DNA of 64,000 bases from Cupriavidus sp. P-10. GTDB taxonomy: Bacteria > Pseudomonadota > Gammaproteobacteria > Burkholderiales > Burkholderiaceae. Positions within the stretch are counted from its first letter, which is position 1. Every line of letters begins with the position of its first letter. The notes below the pieces were generated by a model. It was not told where the DNA came from. It did not search any database and was given only the letters and a program-made list of their open reading frames with translations. Location: positions 248,001 through 312,000 of the forward strand of contig NZ_AP025171.1 of the NCBI RefSeq assembly GCF_003402535.2, given 5' to 3'. Position numbers and translations under genes: made by a program. Positions 45,181-54,623 of this stretch are shown in pieces.

Positions 45181-46098
45181 ATGCGATTCGCAAGTTTCCT
45201 GTACGACCGCCAGCCCCGCATCGGCGTGCTCGAAGGCGAGGAAGTGGCACTGTTACCCATGCCCATGGGGGATCTGCGCGATGTGATCGCGGGTGGTGCG
45301 CCCGCGCTCCAAAGCGTCGCCGCCGCGCGGTGCGACGGCAGGCTGCCGCGGCTCGCGCTCAGTGCGCTGCGCCTGCTGCCGCCGCTGCACCGGCTGCGGC
45401 GCGACGTGCTCTGCGTTGGCTGGAACTACTGGGACCACTTTCTGGAAGGCGAGGGCAAGCGTGAGGGGCAGGACGTGCCGCGCCCCGAGGCGCCGACGTT
45501 CTTCACCAAGAGCCCGCACACGCTGATCGGCCCGCGCGACGACATCGCGTTTGACGCCCGTGTCTCGGCCAGGTGGGACTACGAGGCCGAACTCGCGCTG
45601 GTCATCGGCGCCGACGGCCGCAGCATTCCCGCGGCAAGCGCCATGCAGCATGTGTGGGGCTATTGCCTCGCCAACGACATTTCGCAACGCGACCTGCAGC
45701 GGCGCCACGGCGGGCAGTGGCTGAAGGGCAAGAGCATCGACGGCACCATGCCGCTGGGTCCGTTCCTGGTGACCGCCGACGAGATCGACCCGAACGAGGT
45801 CCGCCTGCAATGCCTGGTCAACGGCGAACTGATGCAGGACGCCTCGGTGTCCCAGATGGCCTTTCCCATTCCTGAACTGATTGCCGAACTCTCGTTCGGC
45901 ATGACGCTGCAGGCCGGTGACCTCGTCATTACCGGCACGCCGGCCGGCGTCGGCAATGCGCGCGACCCGCAAGTGTTCCTGCGGGCCGGCGACGAGGTGG
46001 TCGTGCGCGGCACCGGCCTGGGTGAGTTGGTGAACCGGGTGGTCGATGCCGACCTGTACCAGCAGTCGAGCGTGATGGACATGAGGAGCCGGCCATGA
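45181..46098 (+). CDS. Fumarylacetoacetate hydrolase-family protein
   Basis: 305 aa. The FAH fold is indicated by CVGWNYWDHF, the metal-binding WDYEAELALVIG (ExE), SQRDLQRRHGGQWLKGKSID and the GDLVITGTPAGVG loop. Members hydrate or decarboxylate 2-oxo-dienoates after meta-cleavage, or hydrolyse acylpyruvates. Position between RidA and an SDR, upstream of an extradiol dioxygenase gene, fits a meta-cleavage pathway. Confidence 0.88.
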   Translation: MRFASFLYDRQPRIGVLEGEEVALLPMPMGDLRDVIAGGAPALQSVAAARCDGRLPRLALSALRLLPPLHRLRRDVLCVGWNYWDHFLEGEGKREGQDVPRPEAPTFFTKSPHTLIGPRDDIAFDARVSARWDYEAELALVIGADGRSIPAASAMQHVWGYCLANDISQRDLQRRHGGQWLKGKSIDGTMPLGPFLVTADEIDPNEVRLQCLVNGELMQDASVSQMAFPIPELIAELSFGMTLQAGDLVITGTPAGVGNARDPQVFLRAGDEVVVRGTGLGELVNRVVDADLYQQSSVMDMRSRP

Positions 46099-46850
46099 GA
46101 GCAACCTTTGATGCAGCCGGAGACGTGATCGTGATCACGGGCGGCGCGAACGGCATCGGGGCAGGGCTGGCGCGGGCCTGCGCGCAGGCCGGGGCCACGG
46201 TGGTTGTCTGCGATGTGGACGAGCGCGCCGCGTCGGGGCTGCTGGCGGACGCACCGGGCGTGCAGTTCCGCCGGCTCGACGTGAGCGACCGCGACGCGGT
46301 GATGCAGGTCATGCAGGCCATCGAGGCCGAACATGGGCGCATCGACGGCCTGGTCTGCGCCGCGGCGGTGCAGCCGCGCAAGGCCGTGCACGACACCGAG
46401 CCGCAGGCGTGGCGCAAGACCCTGGCAGTCAATCTGGACGGCGTGGTGTGGTGCTACCAGGCGGTCGTGCCCGGCATGATCCGCCGCCGGCGCGGCAGCG
46501 TGGTGGCGTTTTCGTCGGGACTTGCGCACAGCGGCTGGCCGGAATCCGCGGCCTATGCGTCGAGCAAGGCGGCGCTGGTCGCCTTTGTCAAAAGCGCGGC
46601 CAAGGAAGTTGCACAGCACCGGGTGCGGGTGAACCTGATCGCGCCGGGCGTGATCGACACGCCCCAGTACCGCCACGCCAACGCCGGCAACGACGACGCG
46701 CACTGGGCCGCCACGCTCGGCGTGGGCCGGCCGGAAGACGTTACGGGGCCGCTGCTGTTCCTGCTGTCCGATGCCGCGACCATGACCGCATCGCTGGTGA
46801 GCCGGGACCATGCCTACTCCGCCTGCGAAGCCGCCGGCGCAGCGCAATGA
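46095..46850 (+). CDS. Short-chain dehydrogenase/reductase
   Basis: 251 aa. SDR with TGGANGIG cofactor motif, CDVDERAA after beta-2, catalytic Ser in FSSGLAHSG and YASSK (Tyr-x3-Lys). The usual NNAG motif reads CAAAV. It may dehydrogenate a ring cis-diol or an alcohol intermediate; the substrate is unknown. Overlaps the FAH gene by 4 nt and is 22 nt before the flavin monooxygenase. Confidence 0.88.
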   Translation: MRATFDAAGDVIVITGGANGIGAGLARACAQAGATVVVCDVDERAASGLLADAPGVQFRRLDVSDRDAVMQVMQAIEAEHGRIDGLVCAAAVQPRKAVHDTEPQAWRKTLAVNLDGVVWCYQAVVPGMIRRRRGSVVAFSSGLAHSGWPESAAYASSKAALVAFVKSAAKEVAQHRVRVNLIAPGVIDTPQYRHANAGNDDAHWAATLGVGRPEDVTGPLLFLLSDAATMTASLVSRDHAYSACEAAGAAQ

Positions 46851-46872
46851 ACCCCACCGGAGAGCTACAAGC

Positions 46873-48453
46873 ATGCAACCTGTATTGATCGTGGGAGCCG
46901 GGCCGGTCGGCCTGACCACTGCGCTCGGCCTTGCGTATTACGGCATCCCGTTCCTGATCTTCGAGGAAGACGGCAGCCTGTCGCTGGATACCAAGGCCGG
47001 CACCATCCTGACCCGCACGCTGGAGGCCTTCCGCCGCTACGGCGTGGCCGATGCCGTGCTGGAGCGCGCGCTGCGCGTGGAAGAGATCGGCGAGATCGAG
47101 CGCGAGACCAACGTCGCGCATGCCTCCGTGCGCACGGCGGTCCTGCGCGAGGAAACCCGCTATCCGTTCGTCGTCAACCTGCCACAGCACCACCTTGAGC
47201 CCATCCTGCGCGAGGCGGTGGAGCAGGCGCCGCAGGGCCGCCTGCTGATGCAGCACCGGCTGGTGTCGTTCCGTTCCGAAGCCGGCGGCGTGGTGGCCGA
47301 GTTCGATACACCGCACGGCCGGCAGTGCTTCGAAGGCAGCTACCTGCTCGCCTGCGATGGCGGCAGGAGCACCGTGCGCGCGCAATGCGGCGTGCCGGTG
47401 GACGGCGTGTCGCTCGACGTGCGCTACATGCTGGTGGACCTGAAGGTCGACCTGGATGTGGCCAACCCGCGCGACTATCCCTACCTTGCCTACTTCTCGG
47501 ATGCGCAGGAATGGATGATCCTGGTGCGGCAGCCACACTGCTGGCGTTTCCTGTATCCGCTTGCCGGCGATGCCGACGAACCGACCGATGAGGCGCTGCG
47601 CAGCAAGGTGCTGCGCTTCATCGGCAATGTCGACAAGGTGGAGCTGCTCGGACGGGTGACCTACCGCGTGCATCACCGCATCGCGCGGCAGTGGCGGCGC
47701 GAGCGCGTATTCCTGATGGGCGATGCTGCGCACCTGATCACGCCGATGTGGGCGCTTGGGCTGAACACCGGCGTGCTCGATGCCATCAGCCTGCCGTGGC
47801 GGCTGGCATGGGTGCTGCGCGGCTGGGCCGACAGCAGCCTGCTCGACGGCTACGAGCGCGAGCAGCGGCCGGTGGCCGCGGATGGCGCCGGCGAAATGGC
47901 CGAGGCCGCCCGCCACCACATGGCCATGCAGGGCCAGGACAATCCCGCGGCCGCGGTGCACGAGTGGGGACATGCCTATACGCGCACGCTGCTGGGCGTG
48001 CGGCTCGACATCAGCGGCAGCGGCGACTGGTCGATGATCCGCAACGAGGCCGAGCCGCCGCCACTGCGGGTGGGCGAGCGCATTCCCGACTTCTTGCTGC
48101 ATGGCCCGGCCGGCCGGCCTGTCCGGCTCCACGACCTCGTCGACGACTGCTTCCTGGCGCTGTATTTCGCCGACGTGCGCCGCCAGCCCGGGATTCCGCA
48201 CAACACATCGCCGGCGCTGCGGCACTTCGTGGTGTCGCGCTGGGATGCGCCGCTCGACTCGGGACTGCGCGACCGCGCGCTGCTCGACGTCGGCAACCAT
48301 CTGCGCGACCGCCTTGGCGTGCCCGACGGCACGCTGGTGCTGGTCCGCCCCGACGACCACGTTGCCGCCATCGTGCCGATCGCGGCGCAGCGTGCCGAAG
48401 ACCTCTACGCATCCATCGTCGGCGCGCGCGCGCCACAAGGGAGTTCCACGTGA
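46873..48453 (+). CDS. FAD-dependent aromatic hydroxylase
   Basis: 526 aa. Group A flavin monooxygenase: FAD motif GAGPVGLTTALGLA at residue ~8, the CDGGRSTVR segment (~165), and GDAAHLITPMWALGLNTG (~280). The C-terminal ~120 residues form a thioredoxin-like dimer domain as in phenol hydroxylase/MhpA relatives. It would ortho-hydroxylate a phenolic substrate with NAD(P)H and O2, making a catechol for the dioxygenase that follows. ATG 46873 fits the family N-terminus. The stop overlaps the next ATG. Confidence 0.9.
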   Translation: MQPVLIVGAGPVGLTTALGLAYYGIPFLIFEEDGSLSLDTKAGTILTRTLEAFRRYGVADAVLERALRVEEIGEIERETNVAHASVRTAVLREETRYPFVVNLPQHHLEPILREAVEQAPQGRLLMQHRLVSFRSEAGGVVAEFDTPHGRQCFEGSYLLACDGGRSTVRAQCGVPVDGVSLDVRYMLVDLKVDLDVANPRDYPYLAYFSDAQEWMILVRQPHCWRFLYPLAGDADEPTDEALRSKVLRFIGNVDKVELLGRVTYRVHHRIARQWRRERVFLMGDAAHLITPMWALGLNTGVLDAISLPWRLAWVLRGWADSSLLDGYEREQRPVAADGAGEMAEAARHHMAMQGQDNPAAAVHEWGHAYTRTLLGVRLDISGSGDWSMIRNEAEPPPLRVGERIPDFLLHGPAGRPVRLHDLVDDCFLALYFADVRRQPGIPHNTSPALRHFVVSRWDAPLDSGLRDRALLDVGNHLRDRLGVPDGTLVLVRPDDHVAAIVPIAAQRAEDLYASIVGARAPQGSST

Positions 48454-49384
48454 TGACCGGACCCAAAGTGCTTGGCCTGAACGGCTTCGGCCTGGAAGTG
48501 CCTGACCTTGCCGCCGCGAAGGCGTTTTACCAGACCTTCGGTCTCGAAGCGGCAGAGGAGTTGCCCGGCACGCTGCGGATGCGCTCGCCCGGCCGCACCA
48601 ATGACGAGCTGGTGTTGTCGGCCGCAACCGGCAAGCGCCTGCATCACGTCTCGTTCTATTTCGATCCGCTGCAGCGCGAGGCCTTTATCGAGAAGCTGGG
48701 CCGTGCCGGGCTGGCCGTGCAGGAGCAGGCGCCGCCGGGCGGCTGCCGTGACGGGCTGTGGTTCCGGGATCCGTGGGGACGTGGATCAACCTGTCCCCGC
48801 GCATTCCGGTGGCGATCCGGCAGCTTCATGACGGACGGGACGAAGCCGGCTGGCGCGCGCGCGTGGACGTCGCCGCGTGGCAGCACCTGGAAGGCGGCAG
48901 GCCGCCGCTGAAGCTTGGCCATGTGCTGATCTTCACCCCGGAACTGGCCGAGGCCGAGCGGTTCCTGTGCGATGTGCTGGGACTGCGCGTGACCGACCGC
49001 GCGGTCGGCAAGGTCAGCTTCCTCGCGGCGGGCGAAGGCGTGATCGACCACCACTGCTTCGGCCTGATCCAGAGTACGCACCGCGGCTTCCAGCACGCCA
49101 GCTTCCAGGTCGGGGGCTTTGACGACATCGGCCTGGGCGCCTGGCGCATGCGTCAGGCCGGCTACCGGGACAGTTTCGGGCCGGGCCGCCACGCGCTGGC
49201 GTCGAACCTGTTCCAGTACGTGCGCGACCCGTGGGGCAGCTGGGTGGAGTACTACGCCGACATGGACAAGATCAGCGACCGGTGGATCAGCCGGGACTGG
49301 TCGGTGCTGCCCTATATCTGGGGGCCGGAATGGTCGCCGGAATTCTGGGGTGGCGAGATGAATGCCAACTGCGAGCCACGGTGA
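48453..49384 (+). pseudogene. VOC extradiol dioxygenase, frameshifted
   Basis: Two frames together give one type I extradiol dioxygenase of ~310 aa. The first part (48453 to about 48775) has KVLGLNGFGLEVPDLAAAKA and ends GLWFRDPWG. The second continues TWINLSPRIP and carries the metal ligands: His in KLGHVLIF, His in QHASFQV, and Glu in WVEYYADMD. The junction is a run of four G (48775-48778); one more base there would restore W-G-T-W. It is either a real disruption or a one-base sequence error. The product would cleave the catechol ring in meta position. Confidence 0.85.
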
Positions 49385-49387
49385 GCC

Positions 49388-50377
49388 ATGGACCATCCTG
49401 AGACAACGGAGGGCGCCGTGCAGACGATCGCATTGGACGTTCACGCGCACCTCGTGCCGGTCGACACGCAGGCGCTGCAGGGCCTGGAAGGCGTGGCATG
49501 GCGGCTTGCCGATGGCGTGATGGTGGTCGACGGCCAGCCGCTCAAGGTGCCCGACCTGTACCGGCCCGAGCGCCTGCTTGAATGGATGGCCGCCAATGGC
49601 GTGCAGCGGGCGCTGGTATCGGTGCCGCCGCCGTTTTACCGCCAGCATCTTGGCGCGTTGCAGGCGGCGACGTGGGCGCGTTACCTGAACGACGGCCTGC
49701 TGGCGCTTGCCGCGCGCCACGCCGCGCAGCTCGGCGCACTGCTGCATCTGCCGATGGAGCACGCCGCCATCGCGCTGGAACTGGCCGGGGGCTATGCGCA
49801 GGCGCCATGCGCCGGCTTCGCGCTGGCGGCCGGCGGTGCCGATGCGATCGACTACGGCGACCCGGCGCACCGGCCGCTGTGGGAACTGCTGGACCAGCGC
49901 GGCGCCTTCGTCTTCCTTCACCCGGGACATTGCGGCGACGGCAGGCTGGCGCGGTGCTACCTGGAAAACCTGCTGGGCAATCCGTACGAGACCGCAGTGG
50001 CGGCAACGCAGCTGGTGATGGCCGACATTCCCCGGCAGTACCCGCGCATCCGCTTCTGCCTGGCGCATGCCGGCGGCCTGTTCCCGGCCGCGTGCGGGCG
50101 CCTGCAGCGCGGGCTCGACAGCGGCCGCCCCGGCGTGCCGGCGCAGATCGAGCCGCCCTTGCAGGCGGCAAAGCGGTTCTACGCCGATTGCATCGCGCAT
50201 CAACCGGCCGGGCTGCGCCTGGCCACCGAAGTGTTTGGCGCCTCGCATGTGCTGTTCGGATCGGACTGGCCATTCCCGATGGGGATTCCATCACCCGGTA
50301 CCGACGACACCGTGCGGGCGTGGCGGGGCGCCGCCATTCCGCAAGACCACGCAGCCACCACTACAGAAACCAACTGA
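49388..50377 (+). CDS. Amidohydrolase-2 family decarboxylase/hydrolase (ACMSD-like)
   Basis: 329 aa. Metal-binding motifs of the ACMSD-like amidohydrolase family: LDVHAHLVP (HxH), FLHPGHCGD, FCLAHAGGLF and FGSDWPFPM. Relatives decarboxylate ring-cleavage semialdehydes or aromatic acids without oxygen. It follows the extradiol gene by 3 nt, so action on the ring-fission product is likely but not proven. Confidence 0.88.
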   Translation: MDHPETTEGAVQTIALDVHAHLVPVDTQALQGLEGVAWRLADGVMVVDGQPLKVPDLYRPERLLEWMAANGVQRALVSVPPPFYRQHLGALQAATWARYLNDGLLALAARHAAQLGALLHLPMEHAAIALELAGGYAQAPCAGFALAAGGADAIDYGDPAHRPLWELLDQRGAFVFLHPGHCGDGRLARCYLENLLGNPYETAVAATQLVMADIPRQYPRIRFCLAHAGGLFPAACGRLQRGLDSGRPGVPAQIEPPLQAAKRFYADCIAHQPAGLRLATEVFGASHVLFGSDWPFPMGIPSPGTDDTVRAWRGAAIPQDHAATTTETN

Positions 50378-50398
50378 GCAGACAAAGGGGGAGACACC

Positions 50399-51736
50399 AT
50401 GAGCACGGAAGAGGCATTGGTTACCACGGACATACCGGCGGCCGCCGACCAGCAGCGCGCGACGCTGCGCAGGAACATCATCACGTCGATCGTCGGCCAG
50501 GCGCTCGAATGGTATGACTTCTTTCTGTACGGCACGGCCGCGGCGCTGATTTTCGGCAAGCTGTTCTTTCCGATCGGCACGGACCCGCTGGTCGGCACGC
50601 TGGCCGCATTCGGCGGCTTTGCGGTGGGCTTCGTGGCGCGCCCGCTCGGCGGCGTGCTCTGCGGCCACCTGGGCGACCGTTATGGCCGCAAGCTGGTGCT
50701 GGTACTGACGCTGATCGTGATGGGCCTGGCGACGACCCTGATGGGACTGTTGCCCACCTACCAGCAGATCGGCATCTGGGCGCCGGTGCTGCTGGTCTCG
50801 CTGCGCTTCCTGCAAGGGCTGGCTGCCGGCGGCGAGTGGAGCGGCAGCATCCTGATCATCAGCGAGAATGCGCCGCCGGCGCGGCGCGGTTTCCTGTCCG
50901 CATGGAGTCCGAGCGGCGCCACCATCGGCTTCGTGCTGTCGGCGGCGGCGTTCTGGGCCGTGCAGAAGCTGCCGCAGGAAGACTTCATGTCATGGGGCTG
51001 GCGCGTGCCGTTCCTCGCGAGCATGGTGCTGGTGGTGGCGGGCTACTACATCCGCAGCCGTATTCCGGAGAGCGCCGAATTCGTCGCGGCCCAGCGCAGC
51101 GGCCATGGCGTGCGCATGCCGGTGGTCGAAGTCCTGCTCAAGCAGCCGAAGCAGATCCTGATGGTGGTGGGGCTGCGCCTGGCCGAAGGCGGCGCGTCGT
51201 ACATCTTCTTCGCCTTCTCGCTGGCATACGGCGCGTACCGCGGCATCCCGAACGGCGTCATGCTGGAAGGGCTGACCATTTCGATGATGATCGTGACGGT
51301 CACGGCACTGGCGTACGGACGGCTGTCGGACCGGCTCGGCCGGCGCACCGTGTACATGGCCGGGGCGATCGGTTTGATGCTGGTGGCGTTCCCGTTCTTC
51401 TGGCTGATCGACACGCGTGAACCATCGCTGGTGCTGCTGGCCTACGTGCTGGCCGACTCTGTGGTGCTGGCCGCCATGGTCGGCGTGCAGCCGAGCTACA
51501 TGGCCGAGCTGTTCAAGACCGAGGTGCGGTACTCGGGCATGGGCATCGGCCGCGAGCTGTCGTCGGTGATCGGCGGCGGCGTGGCGCCGATGATCGCGAC
51601 CGCCCTGCTGGCGAAGTACCACTCGGCGACGCCAGTGGCGATCTACCTGATCCTGCTGGGCCTGGCCACGGTGGTCACGCTGATGTTCACGCCGGAGACG
51701 CTGCCGCGCGAAGCACGGGAGGCGAGCCGTGCATAA
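50399..51736 (+). CDS. MFS transporter, metabolite:H+ symporter type
   Basis: 445 aa with about 12 membrane segments. The MHS-family features are QALEWYDFFLYGTAAALIF at TM1, GHLGDRYGRK between TM2 and TM3, and GRLSDRLGRR in the mid loop. Relatives import shikimate, proline or aromatic acids. Position inside the catabolic operon indicates uptake of the pathway substrate through the inner membrane. Confidence 0.9.
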   Translation: MSTEEALVTTDIPAAADQQRATLRRNIITSIVGQALEWYDFFLYGTAAALIFGKLFFPIGTDPLVGTLAAFGGFAVGFVARPLGGVLCGHLGDRYGRKLVLVLTLIVMGLATTLMGLLPTYQQIGIWAPVLLVSLRFLQGLAAGGEWSGSILIISENAPPARRGFLSAWSPSGATIGFVLSAAAFWAVQKLPQEDFMSWGWRVPFLASMVLVVAGYYIRSRIPESAEFVAAQRSGHGVRMPVVEVLLKQPKQILMVVGLRLAEGGASYIFFAFSLAYGAYRGIPNGVMLEGLTISMMIVTVTALAYGRLSDRLGRRTVYMAGAIGLMLVAFPFFWLIDTREPSLVLLAYVLADSVVLAAMVGVQPSYMAELFKTEVRYSGMGIGRELSSVIGGGVAPMIATALLAKYHSATPVAIYLILLGLATVVTLMFTPETLPREAREASRA

Positions 51737-52286
51737 CCGGCCTGCGTCCATGGAGCCACAGTCCATGGCCACCCCGCTGGCGCAGCGCCTGGAGTTCGAC
51801 ACCGTGCGCGGCGAGGTGCGCGACCAGGACCGGCGCTACCTGCTGATGCGCCCCGATGTGCTGATGGGAATGCTGCGCCTGCTCGACGGCGCGGTGCGGC
51901 GCGACGTGCTGGCAGCCTTCGCCGAGTCCACGGCAAGGCACGGCAGGCGCAGCATCCTGGCCTATCTTGCCGGGCTTGGCGCGGGGGGCGGGGAGTCGCT
52001 GCAGGACCTGATCTGCCAGACCTCGCCCGCGCTCGGCTGGGGCCGCTGGGACTTTGAGCGGCATGGCGAGTGCCTGGTGCTCAATGTCTTCAACAGCCCG
52101 TTCGCCGCCGGCTACGGGCCGTCCAGCCAACCGGTGTGCGCGCCGATTGCCGGGATGTTCCGCACGATCGCCGCGATCGTGCTGGAGCGCCCCGTGCAGG
52201 TGGAGGAAACCGCGTGCGCCGCCATGGAGGGGCATGCCACGTGCCGCTTCGTGGCCAGGCCCGACGTGCAAGGAGTGTCGTCATGA
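51729..52286 (+). CDS. V4R-domain protein
   Basis: 185 aa from GTG 51729, which has GGGAGG at 51717-51722 and overlaps the MFS gene; ATG 51750 is an alternative. The C-terminal half (~100-175) shows the V4R (4-vinyl reductase) pattern: CLVLNVFNSPFAAGYG, CAPIAGMFRTIAA, and VEETACAAMEGHATCRF with Cys ligands. V4R domains bind small aromatic or tetrapyrrole ligands, often in sensors of phenol-type regulators. It is a standalone protein here, directly before the Rieske genes. Confidence 0.75.
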   Translation: MHNRPASMEPQSMATPLAQRLEFDTVRGEVRDQDRRYLLMRPDVLMGMLRLLDGAVRRDVLAAFAESTARHGRRSILAYLAGLGAGGGESLQDLICQTSPALGWGRWDFERHGECLVLNVFNSPFAAGYGPSSQPVCAPIAGMFRTIAAIVLERPVQVEETACAAMEGHATCRFVARPDVQGVSS

Positions 52287-53620
52287 CAGACTACCGGAAC
52301 GATGCCGGCGCGATCCGCGCGCTGGTGCAGGACGACCGGGTGCATCGGGACGTGTACCTGAGCGAGGCGCTGTTCCAGCTTGAGCGCGAGCGCCTGTTCC
52401 TGCGCAGCTGGAACTACGTCGGCCACGAGAGCCAGGTGCCGAATCCCGGTGACTACTACACCACCGACATCGCCGGCCAGCCGCTGATCATGGTGCGCCA
52501 CGCCGACGGCACCGTGCGCGTGCTGATGAACCGCTGCGCTCACAAGGGGGCCCGGCTGGTGTGCCAGACCCATGGCAACACCGGCAAGTTCTTCCGCTGC
52601 CCGTACCATGCCTGGTCGTACCGGACCGACGGAACGCTGCTGGGAGTGCCGCTGAAGCACCAGTACGAGAACACGCGCATGCACGCGTGCGAGACCGGTG
52701 CGGGACTGGTGGCGCCGCGGGTGGCGGTGCACCGTGGCTTCGTCTTTGCCTGCCTGTCGGCGCAGGGGCCGGACTTTGCCGACTACTTTGGCGCGGTGCT
52801 GCCGGTCCTCGACAACCTGGCGGACCGCTCGCCGCAGGGCGAGCTGCAGGTCACGGGCGGCTGCCTGCGCAGCGTGATGCGCTGCAACTGGAAGATGTAC
52901 CTGGAGAACGTCAACGATTCGGTGCATCCGGTCTCGACCCACGAATCGGTTTCGGCGACCGCCAGGTCGGTGGACGAGGCCCGGCCCGACGATGCGCCGG
53001 TGTCGATGGCGCTGCAGCAGCTGTTGCCGTTCGGGTCGGGCTACGAGTTCTTCGCCAGGACGGGCGCGCGAGTCTATCCGAATGGCCACAGCGTGCTTGG
53101 CACCAACGCCAGCATCCACTCCGGCTACACCATCCCGGACGACTACCGCCTGGCGATGACGCAGGCCCATGGCGAAGCGCGGACGCACGAGGTGCTGGGC
53201 TTTTCGCCGCAGAACGTCGTCTTCTACCCGTTGCTGGCGCTGAAGGGCTCGCCGCAGACGCTGCGCGTGATCCGCCCGCTCGGCGTCGACCGGACCCTGG
53301 TCGAGACCTGGGGACTGGTACCCAGAGGCGCGCCGCAGGAACTCTTGCGGCGCACGCTGACCTACAACCGCCTGACTTTCTCGCCGATGTCGGTGGTGGC
53401 GCATGACGACTTGCATATTTTCGAGGGCATCCAGGCTTCGCTGGCCGCGCAGGGCAATCCGTGGGTGAGCCTGCACCGCGAGTACCGGGATGACGAGCAG
53501 CTGCAGCCGGTCCAGGACGTGAGCGGCACCAATGAGCTGCTGATGCGCAACCAGTTCCGTGCGTGGGCCGCGCTGATGGCGGCCGAGACGCCGCAGGACG
53601 AATGCGGAGGCGAGGCATGA
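52283..53620 (+). CDS. Rieske ring-hydroxylating oxygenase, alpha subunit 1
   Basis: 445 aa from ATG 52283. Rieske [2Fe-2S] ligands C85-H87 and C106-H109 (RCAHKGARLV ... RCPYHAW). Catalytic domain with the mononuclear iron site NDSVHPVSTHES (Asp and two His). It would place two hydroxyls on an aromatic ring. It shares the opening pattern YxxDAGAxRALVQDxxVHRDVY with the second alpha subunit at 54624. The two are about half identical by eye. No beta subunit follows it directly; the reductase gene does. Confidence 0.9.
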   Translation: MTDYRNDAGAIRALVQDDRVHRDVYLSEALFQLERERLFLRSWNYVGHESQVPNPGDYYTTDIAGQPLIMVRHADGTVRVLMNRCAHKGARLVCQTHGNTGKFFRCPYHAWSYRTDGTLLGVPLKHQYENTRMHACETGAGLVAPRVAVHRGFVFACLSAQGPDFADYFGAVLPVLDNLADRSPQGELQVTGGCLRSVMRCNWKMYLENVNDSVHPVSTHESVSATARSVDEARPDDAPVSMALQQLLPFGSGYEFFARTGARVYPNGHSVLGTNASIHSGYTIPDDYRLAMTQAHGEARTHEVLGFSPQNVVFYPLLALKGSPQTLRVIRPLGVDRTLVETWGLVPRGAPQELLRRTLTYNRLTFSPMSVVAHDDLHIFEGIQASLAAQGNPWVSLHREYRDDEQLQPVQDVSGTNELLMRNQFRAWAALMAAETPQDECGGEA

Positions 53621-54606
53621 CCATCCATGAGATGACGCTCGAACTTGTGGTGGAGGAAGTGATCGCGCTGACCGACACGACCACGGAGTTTCGCCTGCGG
53701 GACCCGGCGGGCAAGACCTTGCCACCCTTTTCCGCCGGCGCGCATCTGCGGGTGCAGGTGGCACCCGGCGGCACCGTTGGCTGGCGCCACTACTCGCTGG
53801 TCAACGGCGACGGCACGCCCGGGGCCACCGAGGCACCCGGCGCGTATCGGATCGCGGTGCGCCGCGACGACGGCGGGCAGGGCGGGTCGCTGTGGATGCA
53901 CACGCAGGTGAGGGCCGGCAGCCGGCTGGTGACCAGCGCACCAATCCACGCGTTTGCGCTCGATGCCAGCGCCGAGGACGCCGTGCTGATCGCTGGCGGC
54001 ATCGGCGTGACGCCCATCGTATCGATGGCCGCGGCTTTGTCGGCGGCCGGGCGTCGCTACAGCATCCACTACAGCGCGCGGCATCCGGACCAGCTCGCCT
54101 TTGTCGACGAACTGGCGGTACTGGCGGGCCCGGACCTCAAGCTCTACGCGGACGAGGGCTCGCTGCCGCCGCTGAACCTGGACGCGTTGCTGGCCGGCAT
54201 GGCGCCGACGCAGCCGATCTACGTCTGCGGCCCCGTGGGCATGATCGACGCGGTGCTGGCGCTGGCATCGGCGCGTGGCTGGGCGCGCGAGGCGGTTCAC
54301 TTCGAGCTCTTTTCCGCGCCGCCCGCCAGCGCGTCGGACGATGACTTCGAAGTGGAGCTGCGCCAGTCCGGCCAGGTGCTGACCGTGCCGGCGGGCCAGA
54401 CCATCCTCGACGCCATGCTCGCGGCGGGGCTGGATCCGCTTTACGACTGCAAGCGCGGCGAGTGCGGGGTGTGCCTGACGGCGGTGATCGAGGGCGAGAT
54501 CGAGCATCGGGACTACTGCCTTTCCGAGGCGCAGCGGTGCGCAGGCGACGTCATGCAGATCTGCGTGTCACGTGCCAAAGGCCGGCGGCTGGTGCTCGAT
54601 GCATGA
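53617..54606 (+). CDS. Oxygenase reductase (flavin + plant-type ferredoxin)
   Basis: 329 aa. Class IA-type electron-transfer protein: flavin/NAD(P) domain (GWRHYSLVNG, AGGIGVTPIVSMAA, YVCGPVGMIDAV) and a C-terminal plant-type [2Fe-2S] ferredoxin domain with CKRGECGVC plus a later Cys (HRDYCLS). It passes electrons from NADH to the Rieske centres. It lies between the two alpha-subunit genes and overlaps the upstream one by 4 nt. Confidence 0.92.
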   Translation: MTIHEMTLELVVEEVIALTDTTTEFRLRDPAGKTLPPFSAGAHLRVQVAPGGTVGWRHYSLVNGDGTPGATEAPGAYRIAVRRDDGGQGGSLWMHTQVRAGSRLVTSAPIHAFALDASAEDAVLIAGGIGVTPIVSMAAALSAAGRRYSIHYSARHPDQLAFVDELAVLAGPDLKLYADEGSLPPLNLDALLAGMAPTQPIYVCGPVGMIDAVLALASARGWAREAVHFELFSAPPASASDDDFEVELRQSGQVLTVPAGQTILDAMLAAGLDPLYDCKRGECGVCLTAVIEGEIEHRDYCLSEAQRCAGDVMQICVSRAKGRRLVLDA

Positions 54607-54623
54607 ACAAGGGAGAGAACAAG

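Noticed and set aside
46741..48627. A 628-codon antisense frame over the flavin monooxygenase gene.
   Set aside because: Shadow of a GC-rich gene; no recognisable motifs and composition like other antisense frames.
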